Source of the DNA: Vitellaria paradoxa
Taxonomy: Eukaryota; Streptophyta; Magnoliopsida; Ericales; Sapotaceae
DNA length: 64,000 nt
Direction: 5' to 3'
Assembly (NCBI GenBank): GCA_019916065.1
Contig: CM034236.1
Location: 53,162,690 to 53,226,689, forward strand
This document shows positions 23,334 through 36,242 of this stretch, piece by piece. The position numbers and the translations under genes are program-made. How positions within the stretch are numbered: the first letter of the stretch is position 1; each line of letters begins with the position of its first letter. The notes under the pieces were generated by a model. It was given only the letters and a program-made list of their open reading frames with translations. It was not told the DNA's origin and made no database searches.

Positions 23334-24324
23334 TTATTAAGAAATTTTAGCTATATATCATGAGATAAGGACTCAACAATGCTCTTGTTTGGGTTTTCAA
23401 CTAAAAACAAAGAGAAATGGGATTCAATATGACTATTTTTATCCGATTTGTAATGGAAAATGGTAAAAAAGTTTGTGAAATTTGATTAATTAAAAATAAT
23501 TAAATTAATAAACTAATTCATTAATGAATGCTTTTTATTTTCATATAATTTTAATCTACTCAAATAATGATGCACATTTGAAATTTATATTTTCTTTTTT
23601 TTTTTCCTTTTCTTTTTTTCTCATTTCTCTTTATCAATTCCTCAATCTCAATACATCGTTTCACTATGACTGAATTTAGTATTTTGCAAAGGGAGGAAGG
23701 GAGGGAGAGGGGGAGAGAGATTTAAAATCACTATCTATGTTTAGTTTCTGACCAAAAAAAAAAAAGAAAAGAAATAGTATGCACGAGATGTAAGAAATCA
23801 AAAGTAATGAAATTAAAAAATTAATTTATTAATAAATACATTAATTTGTTAATATTTTTAATCTACTCAAATAAACTCATAATTCAGAGCTTTATATTTG
23901 TTTTTTCTTCTCTTTTTTCTCACTTATTTTTTCTTTTGTCTTGCCAAATTCACACTCCAAATATACACCCTTGATGATGAATTTTGGCGACAAACAATGT
24001 AGGGCAAACGAAATGTAACTTACCGTGATTTAGGTTTGTACCCAATTTGCTAAAATCGATTCTGTTAAAATAGCTATTGATCCCTATAATCGATAATGTG
24101 AACATGTGAATTAACCATGCTAATGGATTGGGGCTTTAATTTATCAGTAAAAGTTTTGTCATCACCCTCCACACATAAAAGAGAGGGGCAAAAGAAAGCC
24201 AGATTTTCGAAAACTGACGAAGTACGGTAATAGCAGGAAAGGACAAGTTCTGAAATATTGGTTGCATTTGACGTATCAAAAAATGAGAAAAAATGAAATA
24301 AAATATGATTGGAGAAAGATTTTT
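23334..24324. other. intergenic DNA, nothing recognised
   Basis: AT-rich with polypyrimidine tracts (about 23590-23630 and 23905-23935). No gene, RNA gene or clear element was recognised; two stretches (around 23400-23650 and 23790-23960) share wording such as AAATTAATAAACTAATTCATTAATG and may be diverged copies of one repeat. Confidence 0.45.
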
Positions 24325-24756
24325 GTGTTTGGTGCATACTGCTCGAATCATATTTTTTGGAGATGAATGGTAAAATTTCGTTTCGACGGATTGGATTTTT
24401 GTTTGAACAAAAATCAAAATTTTAGGCAGTCATGATTTTTTACACTACGGATTGTAGAAACCGTTCAGATGAAAGTTGGCCGCGCGATTCCGTCGGAATG
24501 GTTTCTACAATCCATTGGAACGATTTTAAAAACCCTACAAAAAAAAGTCAAAATTGGTGTAATTTGGTATCTTGGGAGTCTATAGTGAGAATGACGAAAA
24601 GTTTTTACTATTTGATTAACCGAATTCTAGTTATCGATTTTTTTTTAAAGATATTGAACGTTTTTTGAATTTTAAGAAGACGAAAATGTATAAAATTTTA
24701 TAAAAATTTTCAGAAATTTTCAAAAATTTTTATCAAATTTTGATGCACCAAACGCA
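24325..24756. mobile_element. MITE-like element with GTGTTTGGTGCAT termini
   Basis: Left end GTGTTTGGTGCAT and right end ATGCACCAAACGCA are inverted copies. The interior is non-coding and contains paired phrases around GTTTCTACAATCC and GATTGTAGAAACC (about 24450-24520), which could fold into a hairpin. The target duplication is not clear. A related element is at 38725-39167, which also contains AACCGTTT and GGATT phrases. Confidence 0.5.
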
Positions 24757-24952
24757 TATATTATATGCAACAGTAAATATATTTGTATATAAAAACTGAA
24801 TTATATTCAAACTACTGTCAGGTCAACTTTTTTTTTTTTTTAATTCGAATGTATAATCATTCACAAACCAAAGGTGTTCGAACTTGGTGTATCTAATCGA
24901 TCATCACTCTCAAAATATGCCCTTCTGAGCCTTCTCATCACTATCTTGAGAG

Positions 24953-25353
24953 CACTGGCGGATGTACGAAGGGCCGAGTGTAGGCGAAGGCTTACACTGA
25001 AATTTTAGACCCGACCCGATGATCCGACCTCACTCGGTAACCTGACCCACGTATAGAAAACTTTAAAACCCACTTTTATCTGTATTGTTGCAATCTTGAG
25101 CCCTAAATCCATCATTCTCTCTATGCGTACTAGAGAAAAACGTGAAGAGGAGGAGCGAAGAGAAATTATTCACATGTGACGTGGCTTAGAGATAAAGGCG
25201 ACGATAACTTGAAAGATTCATTTTTTGAATCCGCCACTCTGCCCACCTTCATATCTGCCATTGCGACGTGTCGGAGCTTGAAGATATAGGTTATGCTAAC
25301 TTGAGCTACCTAATTTACGCTTACATTGGCCAAATTTTCTGAATCCACCAATG
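24953..25353. mobile_element. hAT-type MITE, 8-bp target duplication CTTGAGAG
   Basis: A 401-bp element begins CACTGGCGGAT and ends ATCCACCAATG, giving 11-bp inverted termini with two transitions. Perfect 8-bp direct repeats CTTGAGAG lie at 24945-24952 and 25354-25361 in non-repetitive sequence, so the boundaries are secure. The interior has no open frame. A second, internal GGCGGAT-like end (ATCCGCCACTCTGCCC at about 25229-25244) suggests rearrangement or nested copies. Confidence 0.85.
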
Positions 25354-25361
25354 CTTGAGAG

Positions 25362-28300
25362 TAATCCTTTCATATATAAAAAACAGTCTATGTATTTTCA
25401 ATTAATAAAAATTAAACATAATTAATTGGCAGAATAAAAAGAATGCACAGCCATTGGGTCATCGCATTCGGTCTTTCAACTTTGGGCATATCTGTTCATC
25501 TTGGGCAGATTAATCTCCCAAGGCATATCTATCCATCTTAGTTTATGGGGAGATGTCAACTCATTGCTCCTGACTAGATGTGTATTAGTGCACACCATTA
25601 CCTGATATTCACACATTGTAGGACATGCAGTGTGTGTTTGGTACGTGGTTAAAAACAATGGCCAAAGCAGTTTTGGGCTCTTTGGACGGCATCGGAATAG
25701 TTTAGCCTTAAAAAAAAAAAAAAAAAAAAAAGAGAGAGAGAGAGAGAAGAAATTAGTTCAAAAAACACTTTTTTTTTTTAAATTCAGTTCGTTCTAAATT
25801 TTCATACGTAGCTCAATTCATTTTATTTTTAACTTCTTTACTTAGCTTAAATTTTGTAACTCAATCCTCACTATTTTTAAATCTATTGTTTAACTTAGAT
25901 AAATCTCAAATTTAAGATCCGTTCCTAATTAAAAAATTAACAGAGTAATATTATGAATATAATTAATTATCTTTTATTCCTTCAATGTTTCACATTTTTA
26001 TAACTTAACATTTAACACCCTCAAGAGTAGGAATATTAACATGTTTATTTTTTGAAGTATTTCATTCATAATTGAAAGATAAAATTTTCTGGGCGTAACA
26101 TTTACCCTATTTTAAATATAAACAATCTTATTCCTATTTATGCTATGTTGGAGTGGTTATATGTTTCAAGAACTAGAATATAGATTCTTTTGTTTGATTG
26201 ATCTTTGACAAAAGAATAAGATGTTCATCATTTTAAATTTGCCAAATTGGTAAGTTTTAAGATTTGATATGATAATGAATTTTAGAAATGGAAAAACTCC
26301 TTGTAAGACGTGAATTAACAAAGTTACCTCATTTACTAATATATTTTCAAAAAATAATAATTTAATTTATCAACTCGTATTCCTGTTTTATTATCAAATA
26401 TACTTGTACATATTAAAAATACTTTAAAAAAAATTATTCTAATTTATTAACGTACCAAATATTAAAATACTATTCGGATTTCTATTAGTATTCAACTTAT
26501 AGCACTAGAGAAAGGCTATTACAACATGCAGCAAGCAAGGATACAGGACGTTATACATGAGGGATACTTGCTTTCTGATCTCCTTTCTTTCAAATTACTT
26601 ATCTTTTCATCATTCTTACCCTCTTATCCCTAGCTTCAGAGGGGGAAAATAGAGGCAACTTTATTAATTCAGGAAGTGGATTTTTTTTTTAAAGCATCGA
26701 AGGTGATTTTTATACCATACGAAAATTGAAACTCTCTCCGTTTCGCATTTATTAGTCAGTTTGGTCTTTTCTTCTGTTTTAATATAATTTTTTTTATCAA
26801 AATTAAATTTTTTGGTACTTTTAGACATTAATTCAAATTTATCAAAAAAAAAACAATTGGAAAAATAATTAAAAAGAAAAAAATTATGCTAGGGTAAAAA
26901 TATGACTTTTTAATGAAGAGCATTTTTTATATAAATGTGAATAATATGATTAAAAGGTACTTAAAAAACATTAGACAAGGCAAAAAAATATTGAGGTGAT
27001 CACGGGAAGCTAGACAAAGCATACTCAAATTGTGCATTTTTTTTTTCTGTCTCTTAAACCATTGACAAAAATAAGGGAGGTTTAAAAGATAGAAAAATTA
27101 CACAATTATATAAAAAAAAGTACACAAATTAAATAAAAAAATTAATGTTTTAATTATAAATTAGTGTTCCTCTTAAATGGTAAAAAAAAAAAATAAAAAA
27201 AATAAAAGTTACCCTTTTCAATATGCTACCTAAAGTTAACCTTGCTCCTGCGACCTTTCCCCACAAAGTGAATGCATGTACTTATATGGTTTGTGGACTC
27301 ACTCACTCACCACTATGAAACATAGTGCCATTAATTGTGGTACCTACACATTTTGGGCAATAGGTCTTTGTAGTCCTTTGAAACACATCTAAACTGCTCC
27401 CAAACATGCATGTCCAGAGGGAGAGGGCAGCTGAGAAAATGCAAGGACAGTAGGTGTGGGTGACCTAATTTAACAGCCTATAAGTCTAAAACCCATAAGA
27501 GTCCTTAAAGAAAAAAAAAAAAAACTAATTATGCACCCTATAAGTCTAACAGACCCAATAAGAGTTCTTAAAAAAAAATATTTTCTTTTTCAAAACTAAT
27601 TCTAGAGCCCTTGGGATAGGGTTTAGGGGCACAAATGTTACTGAAGGATGAGCGATTGATAAGGAAGTTAGGGTTTGCAGCTGCCCTTATGATGGCAGAC
27701 AAATTACAAAGCACAAGCAGTACTATAATATATGTGTATATAAATGTCTACAGAATAATTGAATATGTGCAAAGAGAAATAACAAGAGTTTATTATGAAT
27801 TCTGTTTGTTTGAAATGGCTGTCAGCTTCTCCCCCCATGTTATCTGGGTTCCACTGATGAGGGTTCTTAATTATGTATTCCGCTTGTTTGAAATGGCTGT
27901 CAGTTCCGTGAGTGATTTAGGAATTTGCCTCCCGTTCCCTCTCTCGGGTGTGGGGAAACAAGAAAATGTAAGCTCCTTACAGTGTTGAGAGAGATGGAAG
28001 AGAGTGAAATCCTTCTTAGGCGAAAGGGTTAGCAAGGGGAACTGCTTTCCATGGCAGAGAAGTTTGTGTCTTCTTTACTCCCTCCCCCCCCCCCCCAAAA
28101 AAAAAAAAGTTTTATCTTTTCTGTTAACTTCTCGGCGAGTGCATATTTACACATGCATCAAGATGTGTGTACGTGCGGTCACCCCAAACACGCGCACACA
28201 CATACACAGGTTCGTATCCACTTTACAAACCCTAAGTAATACTGGGCTCGGTGTAGAGTGGCAAAAAATTTAAAAAAATAATAAAAAATATTAAAAATTT

Positions 28301-28950
28301 TTAAAAATTATTTATTTTTATTTTAATATACAAATTACGAGTTTATAATTTATTTTTTATTACTTTTTATATTTTAAACACACTCTACACCTAAAAAAAA
28401 AAAATAAAGAAAAAAAAACCTATTTTTTCATCCTCTGTATAAGGTGGTGAGGTAAGTTTTCAACTAAAAACTATATGGATGGTTCATAATATTTATGTCT
28501 TCTTTGTATGTTTGTACATTTCTTATTGGAATGGCTTTTGGTAGAGTAACCAGGGTTTCAATCAGTCACTTCAATAGTCCTCTCATGTGAACTGGCCCTG
28601 GTCATACTTCCACTTTATACCCTCCTTCTCTGGCTCCGTAAAAGCTTAAATTTTGCCCTAAAAGATTGACACAAGAAAAAATAGAAAGTTTCCAATTAAT
28701 ACCAGATAGTGACTTGCACTCATCAATCAAACTGATCCCATGTTCACACCCTCTTCCCCCATTTAATTCCCTCATCTGAGCATGTTGGGGAAATAGATGG
28801 CACATTTGCAATTTGTGTTATATAACATGTTGCCTAGCTAGATAGTGCAAGTGCAATTCTGATCAATCAAACGCTAACCCAAAAAAAAAAGCCCCCGGAA
28901 GTCTTGCTCAAGCTCTTTAGTCCTTTCAAGCAAAAGGTTGAATGAAAATT
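25362..28950. other. intergenic DNA upstream of the TCP gene
   Basis: No gene recognised. Notable are an A20 run followed by a GA microsatellite at about 25711-25746, a CA-rich stretch at about 28190-28205, and a Tourist-like family copy in reverse orientation at about 28248-28388. A near repeat, GTTTGAAATGGCTGTCAG, occurs at about 27808 and 27888, 80 bases apart. The open frame at 27635-27988 spans that duplication and shows no family resemblance. The last kilobase probably includes regulatory DNA of the TCP gene. Confidence 0.5.
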
Positions 28951-28960
28951 TTTGAAAGGA

Positions 28961-28970
28961 TATATATAAA
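28961..28970 (+). promoter_or_regulatory. putative TATA box of the TCP gene
   Basis: TATATATAAA lies 67 bases before the ATG at 29037, a usual distance for a plant gene with a short leader. It is inferred from position and sequence only. Confidence 0.5.
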
Positions 28971-29036
28971 TGCTGAGGGGTTTCCTTTTCAGAAGCTAGG
29001 GTTTTATATCTGAACAAGTAAATTGATAGCCACAAA

Positions 29037-30210
29037 ATGTTCTATTCAAGCAACAGTACTGCCAATCCTTTTCCACAGATTCCTCCTTCTCTCCACCTTC
29101 CTCCTTGTCCCTCTCCCTTTGTTGGCGATGATGGACACAGCCTCTTCCTCCACCACCACCACCAACCCCACCCAGATCTGCTACTCAATGACACTGTTTT
29201 GGCCAATTCTTCAGTCATTGACCCCATCTCTGGCATTACAATTTCAAACAGCGCTAGAACAACAAACCCTCAGATCAATGGACACCATTTTAGTACTCAG
29301 ATCAATGTTCTTCCGAGTAATAAGAAAGGTGGAAAGAAAGACCGGCACACCAAGATACGCACGGCGCAGGGTTCGCGGGATCGGAGAGTCAGGCTGTCCA
29401 TTGAAATTGCTCGCAAGTTCTTCGATCTTCAAGACACGCTAGGGTTCAACAGAGCGAGCAAAACCATTGATTGGTTGCTCACAAAGTCAACAAAAGCAAT
29501 TAAGGAGCTAATGCAGACGAAGCACAGCTGCAGTGGCAGTGGCGGTGCTAAGAGTTTGTCTTCTCGGGAAGTAGTACTTTCAGGAACCAATGTTGACGGT
29601 GTTGATTACAATGGAGATCTGCAGGGGATAGTCTCTGAGAGGATGGAGAAAAATGTCAAAGTGCAAGATAGGTTTGCATTCCATCTTCTTGCAAGGGATC
29701 AGTCAAAGGCAAGGGCTAGGGCACGAGAAAGAGCAAGGGAAAGAACAAGAGAAAAGATGAGCACAAAAGGCTAATTAACAATTCCGAAGAAGTCGCAGTG
29801 GTCACTGATTCAAGCAGTCCCATATTCAATGGACCACTTTCTTGTTCCAAAGTTTGTCAAGGAATGAGAAGTACTGGCTTGATTGAGGAGGATTCTGTTG
29901 TGATCGAAAGGAAGCAATCTTCTACTTTAAGTGATCTGGAAAACCTTTCAAATGGTGTTGCAAGTTCTCCCAATATCCCAAAAAATTTGGACAGCGTTGG
30001 CACTACCACATTCCCCAGCTTTTATGCTATAACCAGCATGAATCTATTGCCAGGTAATTAATATATATATATATATATATGCACATACTATTTAAGGAAA
30101 AAAAAACCTAGCTTGCATTACCTTAATAACTTCTGCTATTGTCTTAATCTGCAGAATTTCAAACGAGTAGCAAACCTTGGGAGGCCTGCACCAACCACTG
30201 TGAATGCTAA
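29037..30210 (+). CDS. BRC1: CYC/TB1-class TCP transcription factor (BRC1/TCP18-like), frameshifted
   Basis: Exon 1 opens at 29037 ([20 protein letters not shown], the usual BRC1-type N-terminus). The TCP basic helix-loop-helix domain is at about residues 98-157 ([20 protein letters not shown], then [12 protein letters not shown]), and the Arg-rich R domain at about 220-238 ([14 protein letters not shown]). TCP plus R domain defines the CYC/TB1 class; members of the BRC1 branch act in axillary buds as nuclear repressors of branching. The frame then hits TAA at 29772. One base missing from the A run at 29765-29768 explains this, because the next frame stays open to a GT donor at 30054, and exon 2 (30155-30210, after TGCAG) continues it to TAA with a plausible C-terminus ([11 protein letters not shown]). 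As written the product is 245 residues; the expected one about 345-350. I see no clear ECE motif. The paralogue (BRC1 or BRC2) is not certain. Confidence 0.9.
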
Positions 30211-32891
30211 TTTGGTGTAAGATATAGTTAAAAAAATGGTTGTATATTTGAATGCCTCTAATCTGTTATTGTCTAAGATTTTTATTGTTTCTATTTTATC
30301 TGCTTCCTAGTTCTATTTTCCTTTCCCTATTTTATTCTCACTTGTTTTTATATCTACTTTTATTTATTTTTTATTTTCTATTTTAAGGTTACTATATCTT
30401 CATTACTTTTTTTTTGGGTAAGTCTATATCTTCAGTACTTTGCTAGAGCTAAAAAGCATGGATATGTTGGTGTGCAACCTTTATCTATTCTGTGATGACC
30501 TTTTTTGCTTTGTAAAAATGCTCCATAGATTAACTAAAAAATTGACCCCCTATTTTTTTTTTTTTTTGTCTGACATCATGCAACATAGGTCAATGGTAAA
30601 TTATCTTACTGCATTAGTATTGAAAAATTATGTCTATACCTGAATCATATTTTTTAGAATTGAGCCTTATGATAACAAGGTTTATCATGGAACATTTTCC
30701 ATGCTGATTTGGTAGGAGCATAGAGAATATTGCAGCTGAACTGGATAATTAATAAAATTCCATCAGAATATTCTTCGCCGTGCCTAAAAGTTTGAATCCT
30801 CATTTTAGGTTTGTTACAGAGACTGATGATTTTGCTCAAAACTTGTCTTATAAACCTAATAAATAGAATTCCACAATGTGAAATGCTTTGGTAAGTGCAA
30901 ATGGAGACATTCCTACCATCAAAGATCCATCTTATAGGATCTAGAAGTAAAAATTGTCTTATACACTATAAATTTTTGAAGTTTCATGTGATGAAGTATT
31001 GGGGTGGGAGAAGATTTAGGGTGCGCTTGGCACACCGAAAAACGTTAAAAATTTTAAAAATTTTTTCAAAATTTTAAAAGTTATTTATTTATTTTTTTCA
31101 GAATTATAAACTTATAAATTATCTAAATTATTTCAAATTATCTCATTATATCTCTTTTTTTTTTTCACGCCAAATGCCTCCCTAGTTTGTGGTCAAGATT
31201 ATTCAAAACTGTATGGAAGCGGAGCTGTGCAGCCAAAAATCACATATAGCATCCCCAGTGGCACATTCTAATGACTATAGCATATATATATATATATATG
31301 CTCCTCATGGATTGAGTCGATTTTAAGTTCTGTTGAGATGGACGTGATTGTAGTAGAAAGTGACTCAAAAGAAACTAATTAAGGACTTAAAAATGACTAT
31401 AGATGAAATTGTGAAGAATTACCTCATGAAATTATTATTAGGGAAAAAACAAGAAAACAAACAAAAGCAAAACAAAACTATATGGAGGCTATCTTGCAAA
31501 AAATATATATAAATAAATTAATTAAAAAGAAGAAGTGAACATATGTGAAGCCAAAAGAAAACCCTATAAATTTCAAAATGGTTGGAAGATTTTAGAAGTT
31601 GATAGCATGATCAACAAACTCCTGGCCCTCAATATATATATAAATGATCAAACCAAATTAGGATTCTCTATTAGCCGTCGGTAAGATGATGGTATATATC
31701 TGATTAATATAACTGTGGATTAAATATGTTGTATGTGTGAAAAGTATATTTAAAAAAGATAAGATTTACGTGGATATGTATATTAATTTAGTTTATATTT
31801 GTTACAAATTAAATCTCCTATTTTCTGGCTATTTTTTATTTCTCCCAACATTTTTACCCTCAACGTTATTCTTCTAACGTTAAAAGGCGATAGAATATCT
31901 ATAATTTTTATCTTCTTCCTCTGATGTTCTTTTGATTCTATTTGAGGTTACTCGGTTATTTTTAAATATCTTTTGCTCTTCATGTGCTCCTGGAAATTCC
32001 AGAAGAGTCTAAGAAATCTTCGAGGTTTTCGCATATCCAATTTTTTATGGCGAAATAATCTGTGCCCGGCTTTGGTTTCATCTTTTATCCAAATTGCTTT
32101 CGAACAGCTATTATTTCTCCAACAAAATATCTAGCTTATCTTGGAGCCCAAAAACATCACTGGCATTCTTGCATATATGGATTTATTTTGTCTACATACG
32201 TATATGTATATTCTGCTTTCATCTTAGTATATTCTCTATATATGTGTATATATGTTCAGGTCTCTTGATCTATGGGAAGGATATAATAATTATAATGACA
32301 AAGACTAAATCAGGTGAGAGCTTTGTTGAAATCCTTTAACAATGAACATGTTTAATAAATGGTATATAATTAATAAATAAATAAATTAGGGTATGTGCAT
32401 AGACATTTAATTACAAAAGGACACCTAACTGTGTATATTCTGTTATTATATATGTATAACGGAAAGTTTAAGCTTTTTGGAGATTTATAACATAAGGGGC
32501 CAAAGTTACAGTACTCTATTGTAACCCTTCCTGTTGGTTATTATTGTTCAATAGGTGTCTTAGTCCAGTGGCAGCGGAATGGATCCCTACTTGTGAACTG
32601 AACAGCTGATGCTCCTCAAATTTGCAAATATCAGGTGGAATCATTTTGCCGTTCCCTCAGACATATATATATATATATATATATGAAGATTCAAGTTCCA
32701 CTGCCTAATATTTTGCATGGTACTTTATAATTTATATATCTAATAAAGAGGATATCTCGTGTAGTTTAATTCCTGCTGTTACAGATACTGGGTAAATCAC
32801 CGGTATGAGTCCTAGTATTTCCAGGATCAGGATTTTGCATTTTGTTAACCAGGATGGAAATTAATTACAAAATCCTCTCATTTCTGGTCCT

Positions 32892-32922
<31 letters not shown>

Positions 32923-33740
32923 TCACCAGCTGAGAGGAAATTAATACTCTTGTTTTATTTAATGAAGCCACCATTACATTAATATAATATATATATATAT
33001 GTATATATATGATCACTTTCTGCTGCGTTCACTTAATTAAATTGCCACTACTAGTGCAAGCGTTGATTTATTGTTCACCATCTATTTCAGCATAGGTTCT
33101 AGTGATTTTTATATATCGAAAAAGAGATTTAGATGTTGATTTCTACTTTTCTTTTGGATTTCCGTCCCCTTATAATTAGCTAATCAATAGGGTGCTTAAC
33201 AAAAAAAAAAAAAATAAAGCTTGACAACAATGTGACTAAATTTGAAGCGTTAGATCTTAATCTAGCCGCAAAAACTCACTGTTTCAAACTGACAAGAACG
33301 CAGTGACAACCCTCAAATCCGCTTAATAAGCAATGAGGTCTAGTCTGACATCTTCTGTATTCTGTTGTGATACAAGACATAATCATTTGCTTAATGATAT
33401 TTTGACGCTTCACGCCGCAAGTTAAGATTACATAGCATGTGGCCAATCTAGCCTGTTTGACTTTTCTATCCGCTAAATAATTGCAAAAGGGTAGGGCTAA
33501 GTTTTTTATATATTTCGGTAGAAGATAGGAACTGATATAAATTGGATTGAAGATTTTACTTTCACCTCCAGATCCCCTAAAATGACACACATTTGTATGT
33601 GCGTGTGCAAGTGTAAACAGTCAGGAAAGTTTGCGTTACAACTGATCTGCGTTTCTGTGGTGATTCTCTCTCTCTCTCTATATATCTATACACAAATAAT
33701 TTCGGCACTCTATCACGAGGGTTTAGCATTGTTTTTGTTG
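30211..33740. other. intergenic DNA downstream of the TCP gene
   Basis: No gene recognised. A degenerate MITE-like copy lies at about 31020-31180 (GTGCGCTTGGCACACC to CGCCAAATGCCTCC). TA microsatellites are at about 30062-30080 (in the TCP intron), 31281-31300, 32663-32684, 32892-32915 and 32986-33009. The small open frames at 32062-32339 and 33276-33803 translate simple or AT-rich sequence. Confidence 0.5.
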
Positions 33741-33744
33741 GGTG

Positions 33745-34145
33745 ATGTTGGGCCTTTAACTCTCTCATCTCTAAAAGTTTCTAAAACTTATTTTGTAAAG
33801 TGAGATTTTTCTTCACACTTATACAATGACCATCAATTCTTATCATAACTGATGTGAGATATCTTAAAAATCTTTCCCCCACACATTGAGCTTTGGATCG
33901 AAAGTAGCGACGACTTAATGTTCTAACAATCTATCATTCACACATTGAGTCTTAAATCGGAAGTAACGACAATTCGTTCTACCTATGCGTTGAGATTGAT
34001 GACAAACCTGTGCTTTGATATCAGTTGTTAGGTAATCTTGTACCTCTCTCATCCTCAAAAGTTAAGTCGTAAAGTGAGACTTTCTCTCATACCTATATAC
34101 TGACCACTAACTTTTTACAACTAACGTGAGATACGCAACTGTTTT
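33745..34145. repeat. two diverged direct repeats of about 125 bp
   Basis: Unit 1 (about 33747-33880) and unit 2 (about 34026-34140) share CTCTCTCATC, GTAAAGTGAGA, ACTGACCA/ATGACCATCA and GTGAGATA in the same order. Between them ACACATTGAG recurs (33884, 33938) with AAAGTAGCGACGA and GAAGTAACGACAA. The phrase TGATATCAGTTGTTAGG at 34017 resembles the ends of a common plant interspersed repeat. It is non-coding; class not assigned. Confidence 0.55.
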
Positions 34146-36242
34146 TAAAATATTAATCTTTCTTTTTCTTTTCTTTTTTGAAATTAGAAAGCATGGCACA
34201 TCTACCGAGCTACCATCCATATTAGATATTATGACTTTGTTTGCTGTCAGTAAAAAAAAAAAATACAAAACTCTACAAATATAAATTACGAATTATAAAA
34301 TTTAAATTCTCTACTCACAGTACGAAACATGAGATATTAACTTTTACAACTTTATACATTTTTATACAACTCTAAACATCCTATATCCATGCTCGATTTG
34401 AGTGGACGACATTGCGTGAGCAGCAGACCTACCCATCAATTTCAGTCACTTACATTACATTCGGATTTTATTGAGGAGTCCAAATAGCACCACACAGAAA
34501 AGCAAGGACTGTTAAAATTCACTTTGTTTATGATCCACAGTGCACTGCACTGGTAGTTTATTTTTGTTTCAGTGCCAAAAAGAAGAAAAAAGAAAAAAAA
34601 GAACTTCCAACTGCAAACGTTGCCAAATGTGCTAGCATCAAAGACTACTACTGAACTCTTCCTACCACATACCACGGGAACTGAGAAACTGTCTTTCATC
34701 ACAATTCCAGCCAGTTACAAAGAGGAGCTAAACAAAAATACTTTTTCTTTTTCACTCTATTAAAGCAACCGTTTGGAGCAAAGAAATTAAATGCACAGTA
34801 GCTGGCAAAGCCTGCTACGGCATTAATTGGCTTGAACTTCCTACATGTAAGAAGAATTAGTCCTCCCTGTCACCATGAATCAAATATTGGACGTGTGTGG
34901 ATCAGATATGAGCCGTGCACGGACTTAAGGTAGGTCATGAGGATTCATCAATTGTGAAAGACATTAGCGGGACTCATATATAAATATTTAAAGGCTGTGT
35001 TTGGAAATGATTTGTTTTGGGGGGGGGGGGGAAGAAAGGGACGGGTACTTTATTTACTTGTTTTTATTAATTTGTAAGGAAAAATGAAAGGTTCAAGACA
35101 TGGGTCTCCGAGAAATTAAAATATGATTTATTAATGAATGTATTTTATTTTATTATACTTTTCAACCCATTCAAACAAACAAAAATAAGAATTTTTGAGT
35201 TTTTATGCTTCATTCCACTTTTTCTTACATTTTTATATTTATTTTCCTTTCATTTTGTTATTTCTTCGTCAAATTCTTACTCTAAAGATACCCTAATGAT
35301 CAACATATAACTAATCACTTTTTTGAAGGAAAATCTCAACAGTAGAAAGAGAGTAGGACTGCACAAGTTATCAACCACCTAATTAATATATATGAAATCC
35401 AGGGGTTCTATATGTAGGATGGGGGAGGACACAGCCTTCACACATCTTTCATGAGAAGTTATTAGGTATACGGATTTGAATCTATTTGAGACTAAACCAT
35501 AACATGGAGAGTAAATATTTGTTGTACACAAAATGGCAATATTGCATAAAAATTTCCTTTCTAAGAGAACAGCCACAATGCTACTGACATCAAAACCTAA
35601 TTACTTAACAAATTAATCTAAGTTAATTGGATATGCAAAAAGGAGGATTTTCTCAGTTGGGTTAACGATTTGGAAATCTTGACTTAATTATGAACTTTAA
35701 AAACTTAGATAAATATATATATATATATATTAAAATGTCAAAAGTGCACAGTAACAACTTGAGTAAATTAAGTTCAAACTTCAAAGGAGTACTCATATAT
35801 GTATTAATAAAATCCATAAGGAAAATAAATTCTCAAGGCACAGAGGAAACTGTAACTGTTTGCTAACCTCGAATGTAGGAAAATTCCTTTTTTACTTTCT
35901 CCATTAATTCTTGTCTGCATTTAGGGTTTGCATTGGGCCACCTGGGTATTAATAATTAAATTTAATCTGAAAAATATTTGAAGACAAGATGAAAGCATCA
36001 AACAGGCAACTGAGTAAAGGGAGAGTAAGCAGGGAAGAATTAGAACTTAGAAAAGTTAATTAACATGAAATTTCAATTCTTTGATTTGCAAATAGAGGGA
36101 AAAAAAGAGGGGGAAAAAAGACAAAATAAAGAAACAGTTGAATCAGTTCCTTCCTCTCCTAAAAAAAACATATAAAATAAATAAATAAAAAGAAAGAAAA
36201 ACCAGAGGATTTGAAATTTCGTTTCGTTTGCTTTTTTCTCAC
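34146..36242. other. intergenic DNA, nothing certain
   Basis: A short dispersed repeat (inverted copy of the 2525/9245 family) is at about 34260-34380. A G run is at 35018-35031. No gene is recognised; open frames at 34442-34763 and 35379-35576 look like chance. Confidence 0.45.

Noticed and set aside
29023..29442. Second plus-strand frame overlapping the TCP gene start
   Set aside because: Alternative frame of the same exon; the 29037 frame holds the TCP and R domains.
34017..34035. TGATATCAGTTGTTAGG as a possible retroelement primer-binding site
   Set aside because: It lacks the TGGTATCAGAGC match, has no LTR beside it and no coding region after it.
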